A stretch of 39,908 nucleotides of DNA from Bacillota bacterium (lineage in GTDB: Bacteria; Bacteroidota; Bacteroidia; Bacteroidales; Bacteroidaceae): NCBI GenBank assembly GCA_023664625.1, contig JAMPFD010000017.1, forward strand, positions 1 through 39,908, in the 5' to 3' direction. Below the pieces are notes generated by a model. That model did not search any database and had not been told where the DNA came from. It saw nothing but the letters and a program-made list of their open reading frames with translations. Positions 8,637-18,179 of this stretch are shown one piece after another (the stretch's first letter is position 1; every line of letters begins with the position of its first letter). Position numbers and translations under genes: made by a program.

Positions 8637-9573
8637 GGCTGTAATTGCTGATGTTTGTTGTGTCAAGATGGTAAAGGATGGTGGAATGGCGGTGCGGCTC
8701 GAGACCGAGATACTTGTTCAGAATATCCTGTGTGCGGCTCAGTTCCTCAAAAGGGACCTGTTCGTGGCGTATTGTCTCGCCCTCGTCAAGATTCTCGGCC
8801 GTTTTCGCTATGCGCCTGAACTCCTTTCCACGAAAGACGATATCCCAGCGGAATATAGGCAGGGCGATGTCCAGCGGAAGGCGGAACTTTCCGGCTCGTT
8901 TCAGCCATGTCTCCACAGTGCTGCTGAGTATGGAATTCTCTGTCCGCACGTCGGCAAAACTGTCGGTGTTGTATACCATCAGCACACCATAGTCGACAGG
9001 AGGAGCCTCCTGGCCAAGCTGGTGAAGGCGAATGGTACTGCTCAGCATCCGCCCCTGAAGTTTTTCCTTCACCGCACGGCAAAGCATGAAGTAGGCTTCG
9101 CGCGTCTGCCCCGTCCAGTCGCAGGCAAGCTGAAGGTCTTTCCATTCGGGGACATCGTGCCACGAGCACATGGCAGTGACTCTCTTCACAATTTTCTCCG
9201 CCAAGAGGTCAATCTCCCCTGCCTCTGCCGCTTGGCGGAGAGCCTCCACGGTGATGAACACCGTGGGGACGATTTCCACCTTCGGCAAAGGGCTCTCAAA
9301 CCTCAGCGTAGCATTCGGGACGGCTTCTCCCAGGCTTTCCACGACATCAAACATGCGGAGATATATCCGCTCCACGGCGTTGGTTTCCAGAAATTCTCTC
9401 TCTTTTTCCGACAAACGGAAAACAGTCCGCCAGTAATATATCGAGTTTGCCGGCTTATGCAAGCTGTCAGTAGGAAGAATCTCCGCAGCAGTCCGGTTCT
9501 GTTACAGTATTATAATAGGTGTCAGTATGAGGACTAAGATAATAATTGCAGGTAACAGGTATTTCTTTTTCAT
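8605..9573 (-). pseudogene. Secreted hypothetical protein, interrupted by an in-frame stop
   Basis: The frame opens at ATG 9573 with MKKKYLLPAIIILVLILTP, a good signal peptide or anchor. It then meets TAA at 9504-9502 (codon 24) and continues without another stop to 8605. The rest (about 298 codons) reads as a normal soluble protein. It has motifs such as DWTGQTREAYFMLCRA and IRLHQLGQEAPPVDYGVLM that suggest a carbohydrate-active or TIM-barrel-like domain; no family is assigned. Without a start upstream of the stop, the best downstream start is a weak TTG at 9462, which lacks the export signal. A TATCTTTG promoter element lies at 9600-9593. It could be a pseudogene, a read-through case or a sequence error. 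Confidence 0.7.
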
Positions 9574-9591
9574 ACGCAAAAAAAATATGGT

Positions 9592-9620
9592 GCAAAGATA
9601 CGACATTTATCTATCTTTGC
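9592..9620. promoter_or_regulatory. Palindromic back-to-back -7 elements
   Basis: GCAAAGATA (9592-9600) and TATCTTTGC (9612-9620) are perfect inverted copies separated by 11 bp. Each contains TATCTTTG, the Bacteroidetes -7 hexad, pointing outward: leftward into the gene starting at 9573 and rightward antisense to the membrane gene at 9685-10040. No good -33 element is seen for either. Confidence 0.5.
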
Positions 9621-9684
9621 ATCATAATCAGCCGGCGACTGTATGAATTGCTGTCCTGACTGTATGAACTGTATTTTTTTATTA

Positions 9685-10040
9685 TCAGGAAGATTTGTTT
9701 CTTCCTGTAATGACAGAGACAATGGAGTATGCTGCCAAGAGGATGAACTGCAAACCATTAAGGCATAGCAGGCAGAACCACCATGTAAGTCCGGCTCCGC
9801 CGTTGCTTTTGAACAGTAAACCGTAACTCAAGAGGGCGTTATACAACACCAAATCAATATATTATAGAATGCTGTGTGCGTTTCGTTTAACTTATGACAA
9901 AAGGCCACGGCTGTCAGCGACAATGCAAAGGCTCCCGCAAGAATAAATGTGTCCTCGTTCCATGCAGAACATGCGCTGACCGTAAAAGCCATGGCAGCTC
10001 CTCCAAGCCACAATAACCAAAACTGTTTATCTTGGAACAT
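9685..10040 (-). pseudogene. Small membrane protein, frameshifted
   Basis: The frame from ATG 10040 (a GTG lies one codon earlier) encodes a hydrophobic protein with two membrane segments (FWLLWLGGAAMAFTVSAC and FILAGAFALSLTAVAF) and ends at 9828. A second frame overlaps from about 9855 and carries on with DLVLYNALLSYGLLFKS, a third hydrophobic hairpin (WWFCLLCLNGLQFILLAAYS) and a stop at 9685. Joined, they give about 118 residues of coherent four-helix membrane protein. One missing base in the TATAATATATTGATTTGG stretch (about 9850-9868) explains the break. The family is not recognised. It precedes the disrupted secreted gene on the same strand. Confidence 0.65.
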
Positions 10041-10074
10041 CACCTGCAGTTATTATTCTATCTCTGAGTATAGG

Positions 10075-11652
10075 TCAGTTTATCCGTTTCAAGAAAATCT
10101 CATGGTCAATACAATCGGGAAGTTCCTCCTTATAGTGCGTCACCATGATCAGCGTCTTGCCTGGACGCTGGCAGAAAGTGTTTATTATTTCCTTTACCAT
10201 GCAGCGATTGTGCAGGTCAAGTCCATGGAGAGGTTCGTCAAGTATCAGCAGTGCAGGGTCTTTCACAAAAGCACGGGCAAGGAGCACGAGACGCTGTTCG
10301 CCACTTGAAAGTTTAAGGAATGTCCTGTCAGCAAGATGCTCTACGCTGAATATCCTCATCCAGAACAGGCATTGCTCAACCTGATGTTGTTTTGGCTTCT
10401 GATATAGTCCGTTCATATCAGACATTCCCGATGCCACGATATGCAGGCAAGGCAAGTCGCGCAGGAAAGCGCGGTGCATTTCAGGAGAGATGTATCCGAT
10501 ATGCTTCTTTATATCCCAAATTGACTCACCATTTCCGCGCCGGTGTCCGAAGAGTACGATATCGTTAGCATAAGCCTGCGGATTGTCGGCACAGATAAGG
10601 GAAAGAAGTGTGGATTTCCCTGCCCCATTTTCTCCGGACAAAGCCCAATGTTCTCCTTTTTTCACGGAAAAGGTGAGGTCTTTCAGTATTGTGCGGGAAC
10701 CATAGCGTATATTGACATTGTTGAAATCTATAATACGGTCTGCCCCTATTATTTCATCTGGTAAAGAAGCTATTGAGGTTTTTCTTTCCATGCTCAAAAC
10801 ATGCTGTGGCAAAGCTAAGGCTTGCTCACGATATTCCGCAAGCGATTTCTTTCCGCCGACCGACATATCCTTCACCTCTACAACATGGGTAATGAAGTCT
10901 GGAATATCGTCACTCTTTGATTGTACCAGGATTATGCTTATTGTTGTTTCCGCAGCAAGGACTTTCAGAAAATCATGCAACTGTCTGCGTGCCGTGGAGT
11001 CCAGCCCGATAAAAGGATTATCCATGATCAGTACACGCGGATTGGCAAGAAGAGTTTTTGTCAACTGGAATTTTCTAAGTTCGCCACTTGACAGCAGGAT
11101 GACATGCTTGTCAAGCAACCTTTCCAGCCCAAACATATCATAAAGATGCCGGCGAACCTTTTCCAGTTCCTCATGCATAGCCTTGCGGTCGGTTTCTTCA
11201 CTGGAAAGGCGTGCCGCCTCCTGTCCCGGAGTCTCCTCCCTAACAACAAATCTATCGAAAACAGTCTTACGGACGAGTCCTTCCTCTGCTATGCGGAATG
11301 CTTCGTCAAGGAGGTCGACAACAATCGGCGACTCTTCTATGTCATTCTGGTTCCACCGCTGTTGATAATAGTAGTTTCCATCGGCAGTTCCGTAAGAATC
11401 ACGGAAAGTCATGTACTTGATATTGTCCGAGACCAGTCTCGCCTTGCGTGGAGAGAAATCATAGCGCACAGGATTCATCGGCAGCAAGGCGTGCGCACCC
11501 GTAATGATGTCAACAAGCATTGATTTGCCGCCGCCATTAGGTCCTACGATTGCTATATGCTCGCCCTGACAGAGAGAAAAATTGACAGGCTCAGCCATGC
11601 ACCATTGACTCATGCGGCATACACCGTTCTCAATGTCGATTATTTTTTGCAT
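10075..11652 (-). CDS. Tandem ABC ATPase (ModF-like)
   Basis: 525 residues with two ABC ATP-binding domains. The first has Walker A GPNGGGKS (37-44), signature LSSGE and a Walker B in which the usual glutamate is not obvious ([12 protein letters not shown]). The second has Walker A GENGAGKS (340-347), signature LSSGEQR and a canonical LLILDEP Walker B. There are no membrane segments and no neighbouring permease. The overall plan is that of ModF/PhrA-type proteins, whose function is poorly known despite names linking them to molybdate transport or photorepair. It overlaps the end of ruvC by 13 bp, so translation is probably coupled. Confidence 0.82.
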   Translation of the reverse strand: MQKIIDIENGVCRMSQWCMAEPVNFSLCQGEHIAIVGPNGGGKSMLVDIITGAHALLPMNPVRYDFSPRKARLVSDNIKYMTFRDSYGTADGNYYYQQRWNQNDIEESPIVVDLLDEAFRIAEEGLVRKTVFDRFVVREETPGQEAARLSSEETDRKAMHEELEKVRRHLYDMFGLERLLDKHVILLSSGELRKFQLTKTLLANPRVLIMDNPFIGLDSTARRQLHDFLKVLAAETTISIILVQSKSDDIPDFITHVVEVKDMSVGGKKSLAEYREQALALPQHVLSMERKTSIASLPDEIIGADRIIDFNNVNIRYGSRTILKDLTFSVKKGEHWALSGENGAGKSTLLSLICADNPQAYANDIVLFGHRRGNGESIWDIKKHIGYISPEMHRAFLRDLPCLHIVASGMSDMNGLYQKPKQHQVEQCLFWMRIFSVEHLADRTFLKLSSGEQRLVLLARAFVKDPALLILDEPLHGLDLHNRCMVKEIINTFCQRPGKTLIMVTHYKEELPDCIDHEIFLKRIN

Positions 11653-12206
11653 CTGTCTGAATTTTTATTGACAAAATCTTTCCATGAGCCATAATGCTTT
11701 GCCCCTGTCTCAGGCTTGCCCATCTGTATAAAGTGGCAATATGCTGCGGCAAGAGCATCCGTTGCATCCATGAACTTTGGCATGTCGTTCTTGTCTATAT
11801 GGAGCATTCTCTGCAGCATCCCAGCCACCTGTTCCTTTGAGGCTCCGCCATTACCAGTCAGTGCCATCTTTATCTTCAATGGAGCGTACTCGTGAATAGG
11901 AATGTCACGCTGAATTGCGGCGGCTATCGCAACACCCTGAGCCCTGCCGAGCTTTAGCATCGACTGAACGTTCTGCCCATAGAAAGGAGCCTCTATGGCA
12001 AGTTCATCCGGAAGATATTCCTCTATCACGCCTATAACGCGCTTGAAAATATATCCCAACTTAATATACGGGTCACTCATCTTGCGCATGTCTATGACTC
12101 CCATACTTATCGGCGTTGCCTTATTGCCGACAACCTTTAGCACTCCATAGCCCATAATGTTCGTACCCGGATCTATACCCAAAATAATCTTCTCTTGGAG
12201 ATTCAT
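11640..12206 (-). CDS. ruvC: Crossover junction endodeoxyribonuclease RuvC
   Basis: 188 residues. RuvC cuts Holliday junctions during homologous recombination, working with RuvAB. The four acidic catalytic residues are all in place: Asp12 ([11 protein letters not shown]), Glu72 (AIEAPFYG), Asp147 and Asp150 ([13 protein letters not shown]). Length and fold order fit the family. It begins 12 bp after the metallo-hydrolase gene and overlaps the ABC ATPase gene by 13 bp, forming a three-gene operon. Confidence 0.96.
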   Translation of the reverse strand: MNLQEKIILGIDPGTNIMGYGVLKVVGNKATPISMGVIDMRKMSDPYIKLGYIFKRVIGVIEEYLPDELAIEAPFYGQNVQSMLKLGRAQGVAIAAAIQRDIPIHEYAPLKIKMALTGNGGASKEQVAGMLQRMLHIDKNDMPKFMDATDALAAAYCHFIQMGKPETGAKHYGSWKDFVNKNSDRCKK

Positions 12207-12218
12207 TAAAAGAATGTG

Positions 12219-12860
12219 TTAACGGTCCAAATAAGGATTACGGGCTACCTCATAACCAAGTTCTGTCTGCGGGCCATGACCGGGATAAACAGTAACACCG
12301 TCCGGCAGCTGACATAAATATCTGAGGGAATTGATAATCATGAACATTGAGCCACCGGGAAGATCTGTCCTGCCTATGGACAAGCGGAACAGAGTGTCCC
12401 CCGTGAACAATACGTTTTCCTCTTCACAATAATAACACAGGCCTCCCATAGAATGGCCGGGAGTAGCGATGACCTTAAGTTTATGAGAACCGACAAGAAT
12501 CTCGTCATTGCCATTAAGGAATCCTCCTATCTGCGGTGTAAAGTCTATCATAATACCGCACATGGTGCCCGCTTGCTCCTTAATATCACGCACAAGACGC
12601 TCATCTCCACTGTGAAGTTCAAGCTTCATACCAAAAGCCTTATACATTGCGTCAATGCCGAGATTATGATCAAAATGCCCATGTGTCGCAATGAGACGCT
12701 TGGGCTTAAGGTTCTCACACGTTATATATTCGATTATATCTCTTTGCTCCTCAGGTGTAAAAGCACCGCAGTCAATAATGACACATTCCTTTGTTTCGTC
12801 GCTGACAACATAGCAGTTCTCATGCAGGGGATTAACTTCAAATGTTTTTATATTAAGCAT
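12219..12860 (-). CDS. MBL-fold metallo-hydrolase, glyoxalase II-like
   Basis: 213 residues with the metal-binding motif THGHFDH (His60, His62, Asp64, His65), a second histidine in TPGHSMG, the bridging aspartate in FTGDTLF and a late histidine in YPGHGP. This complete dinuclear site is typical of the YcbL/glyoxalase II-like branch of the beta-lactamase fold, probably a thioester or S-lactoylglutathione-type hydrolase. The exact substrate is unknown. It heads the operon with ruvC and the ABC ATPase; a 10-bp tandem repeat separates it from the bat operon. Confidence 0.88.
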   Translation of the reverse strand: MLNIKTFEVNPLHENCYVVSDETKECVIIDCGAFTPEEQRDIIEYITCENLKPKRLIATHGHFDHNLGIDAMYKAFGMKLELHSGDERLVRDIKEQAGTMCGIMIDFTPQIGGFLNGNDEILVGSHKLKVIATPGHSMGGLCYYCEEENVLFTGDTLFRLSIGRTDLPGGSMFMIINSLRYLCQLPDGVTVYPGHGPQTELGYEVARNPYLDR

Positions 12861-12880
12861 TATATAAATATGTATATGTT

Positions 12881-12919
12881 TATTAAGCGGTATTAAGCGG
12901 TATTAAGCGGTATTCAGCG
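12881..12919. repeat. 10-bp tandem repeat (TATTAAGCGG)
   Basis: TATTAAGCGG occurs exactly three times in a row (12881-12910), followed by a diverged partial copy TATTCAGCG that runs into the last codons of the BatD-BatE gene (stop at 12914-12916). It lies upstream of the metallo-hydrolase gene, in its likely promoter region. Copy number may vary between strains. Confidence 0.9.
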
Positions 12920-15478
12920 TACGACAATTCTCTTTACGGTATTGGACTGCACCCAACCTTCCGTGCCGTCATCAAGGCGTACTTCATACCAGCCACTTAT
13001 TGTATCATCAATTATATTCATGTGTGTTCCCTCATGTACAACGGTCTCTTCCTGTGATTTAAGCTCAGGAGATTTCTTCACGGCACTGTCGTTTGTGATT
13101 ACAACCGCACCGTCATTTGCCGTCAGGGCATGATATTGGGAATAGGCACACAGGTTGCACAGCACGAAAGAGGCAAACATGACAATTCCTCCATAGAAGC
13201 CCATTTTGCGAAGTGCCATAATGTCTGAGAACAAGAATGTCAGAATGAGCACAGCAACCAAGATCAATGAGGTGATGGCAAGAACAGTCCACTCATTTGT
13301 ATTCAACAATCTTACGACAGTGTCCCACCAAACTACAATGAATGTGTCGGCAGTCGGATGCATCTTGTCTATCGTCTTTGAACGTGCGACATACAGATTA
13401 TGCGCAATATCTTTATCCGCAGGTGCAAGAAGAGAGGCCTTGTTATATGCGATTATTGCCTGTGCAAGATTGTCGCTGCGATAATATGCATTGCCAAGAT
13501 TGTAGTAATTTTCTGCTGAAGGTGTCTTCTGGGCAAGCTGCTCATATCGCTTAACAGCAAGCTGATAATTACCTTTGGCATAGGCATCGGAAGCAGTATT
13601 GTTGGCCGATGCGGAAGAACACAATAATGTCATGACAAATACCAACAGAGTAAATTCCACTTTAGAAGGTTTTGATTTCTTCGATTTCAGAAAATCATCT
13701 ATATCCGTTATACCGTTCATAGCTTTCTCATAAACAGCAGACATCTTTCCAAGAGCCTCTCCTGGAGCATACCTTGCATACTCACATTCGTCAATAGCGT
13801 CTACAAAGATTGATATAATGCCTTTCCCTACATTACTGTCTGCAAGACGTTCTGTAATATTTTCCCGAGACAATTCAGATACCGGGATATTGAGTTTATC
13901 ACCTACATAGCCCCACAACGCACGCAAGACTTCGTCATAAAACTCAGACTCCTTCTGAGCTCTCATAAGTTTTGCCGCACGCTTAAGACGCTTTGTCGCA
14001 ATCTTATTTGCTTTTCTACCCTTCATGCCAACAATGTCAGCATTGACAATAGCCCGATTACGGAATATCCAAATAAGAACAATACATCCGAGAATGATAG
14101 CTGCTATAATGGACTGATAAGCGATACTGCCAAATATGATGTTCTTTCTCAAGGTGTGTTCATCAGCATGGCGCAGTCCCAAGATATCATCCTCTTTTTC
14201 CGAGAAATCAGCAACGGTATTGGACGTTCCTTTTCCCGGTGATACTGTTATCGTCTGCGGATGAGTCTTTATGGTTTTATAAGCATTGGCGGCTATATCA
14301 TAATAGGTAAATTCTACAGCAGGAATGGTATATGTTCCTTGATGTCTTGGAACAAAGAGGTAGTCATATATCATACTGCCCTCCAAGCCATTCCCTGTCA
14401 ATTTGGTCTTATCCGTAGATTTAGGAGAATATGTGTCAAAGTCTTTTGGGAACTTGACAACAGGCTGTTTTATAAGTTTCAGATTTCCATTGCCACTGAT
14501 CACTATCCGCAATGTAACCGGGTCATTGGTGGCAACCGTTTTTTTATTAACAGAGCCTGAAATTGAAAATTTACCTACTCCACCTGAGAATCCTGCCGGG
14601 CGGGATGGCAACGGTTCCACATTTACAAGAACAGAATGTGCTGTAATGTTCCGCTTCACTTCGATATATCCGGAGCCACCGTTGAAGAATGCCTCAAATG
14701 GATCCACATTAGTATTTTCCTGTACAACAATACCTTTAAATGTTATTGAAGGTATTTCCAATTTTCCTGTCATCTGCGGATACATCACATACTGGCTCCA
14801 TGTGACACACCTATACGGACGTCCATTGACATTCTCTATATGAAAGGATTTTTGCTGTGGCAAAGGAATTTCCTGAGTATGGAATCCTTTCAAGTCTGGC
14901 ATTTTTCCTTCAAGTTGTGTCAACTCTACTTGTGTATATACCTTATATGTAAGCAGTATAGGTTCTTGCTCATGAACTGTCTTCTTATTGGCCGTAACCT
15001 TGATAAACAAGTCGTTCCCTGATATCTTTGAACCGGCCTGACGAATCTGAGCACCTGGATGTTGCTGCATTCCTCCTCCACTATGGATAGCCTGAGCCTG
15101 CCCGCTGACTTTTATCCTTACAGCCTTTGAAACAGCATTTTTCCCGGAAACTTTTGCCCGCGCCGCCCCGATAGTGTATGTGCCAACTTTCTCCGCTGAC
15201 AATATATATGTATAAGTAATTGATGAAGAACTGCTTGTATGGCCATTAATCATCTGAAAACTGGACTGTGTACTTGTAGAGGGTCCCATCAATACATCAA
15301 TACCATCAGGCACATTTCCTCCACGGAATCCCTTTACGTCCTGCGTCTGTATTGTATACATCAGCTTGAACTGTTCACCTACGGCAACCTGCTGTGGTAC
15401 GGATACACTGATTGTCTGCGCAGTAATGCGAACCGTGCAGGAAATTATCAACAGTAATAGAGAGTATAATAGTTTCAT
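12914..15478 (-). CDS. batD: BatD-BatE fusion protein (aerotolerance operon)
   Basis: 854 residues combining two proteins usually separate in Bacteroides. Residues 1-20 are a signal peptide. About 21-440 are the beta-rich BatD (oxygen tolerance) region, a membrane segment lies near 450-470 and an alpha-helical domain follows to about 590. Near residue 605 a hydrophobic stretch ending in an Ala-x-Ala site (LLVFVMTLLCSSASA) looks like the old BatE signal peptide. It is followed by tetratricopeptide repeats (about 630-700), two more membrane segments and an SH3-like C terminus (GWYEVRLDDGTEGWVQSNTV). The Bat proteins are envelope proteins linked to oxidative-stress tolerance in Bacteroides fragilis. 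Last gene of the operon, 4 bp after BatB-BatC. Confidence 0.88.
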   Translation of the reverse strand: MKLLYSLLLLIISCTVRITAQTISVSVPQQVAVGEQFKLMYTIQTQDVKGFRGGNVPDGIDVLMGPSTSTQSSFQMINGHTSSSSSITYTYILSAEKVGTYTIGAARAKVSGKNAVSKAVRIKVSGQAQAIHSGGGMQQHPGAQIRQAGSKISGNDLFIKVTANKKTVHEQEPILLTYKVYTQVELTQLEGKMPDLKGFHTQEIPLPQQKSFHIENVNGRPYRCVTWSQYVMYPQMTGKLEIPSITFKGIVVQENTNVDPFEAFFNGGSGYIEVKRNITAHSVLVNVEPLPSRPAGFSGGVGKFSISGSVNKKTVATNDPVTLRIVISGNGNLKLIKQPVVKFPKDFDTYSPKSTDKTKLTGNGLEGSMIYDYLFVPRHQGTYTIPAVEFTYYDIAANAYKTIKTHPQTITVSPGKGTSNTVADFSEKEDDILGLRHADEHTLRKNIIFGSIAYQSIIAAIILGCIVLIWIFRNRAIVNADIVGMKGRKANKIATKRLKRAAKLMRAQKESEFYDEVLRALWGYVGDKLNIPVSELSRENITERLADSNVGKGIISIFVDAIDECEYARYAPGEALGKMSAVYEKAMNGITDIDDFLKSKKSKPSKVEFTLLVFVMTLLCSSASANNTASDAYAKGNYQLAVKRYEQLAQKTPSAENYYNLGNAYYRSDNLAQAIIAYNKASLLAPADKDIAHNLYVARSKTIDKMHPTADTFIVVWWDTVVRLLNTNEWTVLAITSLILVAVLILTFLFSDIMALRKMGFYGGIVMFASFVLCNLCAYSQYHALTANDGAVVITNDSAVKKSPELKSQEETVVHEGTHMNIIDDTISGWYEVRLDDGTEGWVQSNTVKRIVVR

Positions 15479-15482
15479 AAGA

Positions 15483-17177
15483 TTACCAATTCTTTTGATG
15501 ACGGGCGCGGCGCGGCTGCGACTGTGCCTTTTTTAATCGCTGTTGGGTTGCCTGCTCCTGCTGCATGGCTGCATTCAAGAGCTGTTCGGCATTCTCCTTG
15601 CTCATCTTGTCCTGAGAACCTTGGTTCTGCAGTTTCTTATCCTGACTCCTGTCTTTGTTTTTATCTTGCTTATTTTTCTGGTCTTTCTGCTGTTCCTGCT
15701 TATTTTGATCCTTATTCTTGTTCTTCGGATTTTTATCCTCGTTCTTCTTTTGCTTCATGCACAACGCCAAATTATAGCGTGTTTCATTATCCTTTGGATT
15801 CATGCGCAAGGATTCCTTATAGGCCTCTACCGCTTCTCCATACTGTTTATTCTGCTGGCAGATCACACCTATATTATGAAATGTCTGTGCCCGGCGTAAC
15901 CTGTCAGACTGTAGGTCTCCAGCTTTCATGAAACACCCGAGTGCCATGGAATCTTTCTGCTGCACCATCAAGGCACACCCCAGATTATAAAGAGCCTCCG
16001 GATTGTTTGGATTTACGGCAACAGCTTTCCTGAACGTTGCCTCTGCCTTTTCATATTGCTGAGAATGAAACTGGCGATTACCCTGACGGATAAGCATCCT
16101 GTCATTCTGTGCACTGACTGCTACAGGTAACAGGAACAGGACAGCAATCATTGCAACATGTTTCTTCTTAAAAAGATTCATAGCTTTCTGATAGGAAGGT
16201 TTTGCCTCTTGCACTAAGACTTCAAGTACAAGCAACAATACCGCTATTAGCCCAACAAGTTGGAATTGCTCATCATATTCACTATATATGACAGAGCTGA
16301 CTTCACTTTTCTGCATCTTTGAAAGTTCAGAATTCAAACGTTCTTGAGCATCATTTGTATTATCGACATGGATATATGTGCCACTTCCGGCTGATGCGAT
16401 TTCACGGCACATATCTTCATTCAGACGTGTCATCACCTCATTTCCTGAATTATCAATCATATAGCCACCCTCACCATTGGGAATCGGCGCGCCATTTTTT
16501 GAACCGACACCAAGAATAAAGACCTTAATACCTGCTTTCTTCGCCGCTTTTGCCGCTTCGACAGCCCGACCTTCATGATCCTCACCATCCGTAATGACAA
16601 TTACAGCCCGGCCGATATTCTTCTGTTTTGTAAAACTATTCTGTGCCAATTCAATGGCTTTCGCTATATCAGTGCCCTGGTCTTCAATTAACGCCGGTGT
16701 AGTACTCTGCAAAAACATTTTGGCTGAAACATAGTCGGCCGTTATCGGTAACTGTGTAAATGCATCACCGGCAAAAACAACAAGACCGATTTTGTCATTG
16801 ACAAAATTATCCACCATATTCTCCACGAGCATCTTGCATCTATCAAGTCGTGACGGCTTAACATCCTCACACAGCATGGAGTTGGATATATCCATACAGA
16901 TTATGGCCTCTATGCCGTTACGCTTCTCGTTGCTGACCTTTGTACCTATCTGCAGACGCGCTATCATCACAATGACAAGAGCCAAAGCCCCCATCATCAA
17001 ACAAAACTTTATCAGTGGACGATGCCTTGAAACATCAGGCATCTGTCTTACCGTCAAGTCCTTATCTCCCCAACGCCTTAATGCTTTGCCACGAAGCCAT
17101 AGCATCCATAGTCTCAATGCAAAAAGCACCGGAATGACAAGTAATAATGTCAAATATGTAGAGTCTTCGAATCTCAT
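15483..17177 (-). CDS. batB: BatB-BatC fusion protein (von Willebrand A plus TPR)
   Basis: 564 residues. The first part is BatB: membrane segments at about 8-27 and 57-73, then a von Willebrand A domain with the metal-binding MIDAS motif DISNS (Asp96, Ser98, Ser100), and another membrane segment near 308-326. Met333 starts a stretch (MNLFKKKHVAMIAVLFLLP) that looks like a complete signal peptide, evidently the fossil start of BatC. Tetratricopeptide repeats (about 360-460) and a very lysine-, asparagine- and glutamine-rich tail (about 470-564) follow. The gene overlaps batA by one base. The fusion keeps one frame with no stop at the junction. Confidence 0.9.
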   Translation of the reverse strand: MRFEDSTYLTLLLVIPVLFALRLWMLWLRGKALRRWGDKDLTVRQMPDVSRHRPLIKFCLMMGALALVIVMIARLQIGTKVSNEKRNGIEAIICMDISNSMLCEDVKPSRLDRCKMLVENMVDNFVNDKIGLVVFAGDAFTQLPITADYVSAKMFLQSTTPALIEDQGTDIAKAIELAQNSFTKQKNIGRAVIVITDGEDHEGRAVEAAKAAKKAGIKVFILGVGSKNGAPIPNGEGGYMIDNSGNEVMTRLNEDMCREIASAGSGTYIHVDNTNDAQERLNSELSKMQKSEVSSVIYSEYDEQFQLVGLIAVLLLVLEVLVQEAKPSYQKAMNLFKKKHVAMIAVLFLLPVAVSAQNDRMLIRQGNRQFHSQQYEKAEATFRKAVAVNPNNPEALYNLGCALMVQQKDSMALGCFMKAGDLQSDRLRRAQTFHNIGVICQQNKQYGEAVEAYKESLRMNPKDNETRYNLALCMKQKKNEDKNPKNKNKDQNKQEQQKDQKNKQDKNKDRSQDKKLQNQGSQDKMSKENAEQLLNAAMQQEQATQQRLKKAQSQPRRARHQKNW

Positions 17178-18175
17178 TATGGAATCCTTCTGAAATAAGT
17201 TAAGCGTAGAAGAACTTCAAGCAGCAAAGAGAGCATTGCTGCTATGGCGAAAGGCTGGAATGCCTCATATCTCTTTGAGAATTTCTTCACACTAAGTTTT
17301 GAACGTTCAAGTTTATCAATATCCTTGTAAATCTGATTTAACTCACTATTGTTTGTTGCACGGTAAAAATTGCCGTCCGTTTTCTCCGCTATCTCTGCAA
17401 GTGTCTTTGTATCAATCTCCACAGGAAGATTTACATACTGTACACTACCGGCAACAATTGTCGGATATGGAGCCACATTATTTGTTCCGACACCAATAGT
17501 ATAGACACGTATACCAAGACTCTTGGCAATCTCTGCAGCCGTCATTGGAGAAATTTCTCCACGGTTGTTGGAACCGTCAGTAAGAAGTATGACAACACGT
17601 GATTTTGCCTTTGAGTCTTTCAGCCTCGTAACAGCATTAGCCAATCCCATACCGACAGCTGTACCGTCCTCTATCAATCCTCTTGCGGCTATGTCTGTCT
17701 GTACATTCTTCAGCAAATTCAGCAGAGCAGCGTGATCCGTAGTCATAGGACACTGTGTGAATGCTTCGCCGGCAAAGATTGTCAATCCGATATTATCATT
17801 CTGCCTGTCAGAGATAAATGCCGATGCAACGTTCTTGGCAGCTTCTATGCGATTAGGTTTCAAATCTTCTGCAAGCATTGATGTCGAGACATCCATTGCC
17901 AGCATAATATCTATGCCTTCCACTGTTTTCTCATCCCATGCATTATGTGTCTGCGGCCTGCATAATGCACATACTATCAGCACCAGTGTAAGGCATCTCA
18001 ATGCCATAGGCACCCATGAAAGACGCTGACGTAATGTTTTTGGAACATCCTTCAGCACCCATGTGTCACTGAGAGCCATCGTTGCTTCCGTACGCTTACG
18101 AAACCGCGTATACCATATCAGATATGGCACTAACAGGAGCAACAGAAGCATATATTCTTTATTTGCAAATTCCAT
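17177..18175 (-). CDS. batA: BatA, von Willebrand A domain membrane protein
   Basis: 332 residues: two N-terminal membrane segments (about 8-22 and 54-72), a von Willebrand A domain with MIDAS DVSTS (Asp95, Ser97, Ser99) and the second metal-site threonine region, and a C-terminal membrane segment (about 305-325). This is the standard BatA architecture, with the A domain exposed to the periplasm. It probably forms a complex with BatB. It overlaps batBC by one base and begins 4 bp after the preceding gene, so tight co-translation is likely. Confidence 0.93.
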   Translation of the reverse strand: MEFANKEYMLLLLLLVPYLIWYTRFRKRTEATMALSDTWVLKDVPKTLRQRLSWVPMALRCLTLVLIVCALCRPQTHNAWDEKTVEGIDIMLAMDVSTSMLAEDLKPNRIEAAKNVASAFISDRQNDNIGLTIFAGEAFTQCPMTTDHAALLNLLKNVQTDIAARGLIEDGTAVGMGLANAVTRLKDSKAKSRVVILLTDGSNNRGEISPMTAAEIAKSLGIRVYTIGVGTNNVAPYPTIVAGSVQYVNLPVEIDTKTLAEIAEKTDGNFYRATNNSELNQIYKDIDKLERSKLSVKKFSKRYEAFQPFAIAAMLSLLLEVLLRLTYFRRIP

Positions 18176-18179
18176 GTTT

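Noticed and set aside
8569..9537. Long plus-strand open frame of 322 codons
   Set aside because: It lies opposite two minus-strand genes that have better composition, a signal peptide, a promoter and a terminator with T-run on the minus strand. The plus-strand product has no recognisable features.
9643..9768. Cysteine-rich 41-codon open frame on the plus strand, starting MNCCPDCMNC
   Set aside because: It overlaps the minus-strand second half of the membrane protein, which reads as coherent membrane helices; the cysteines are a by-product of the opposite strand.
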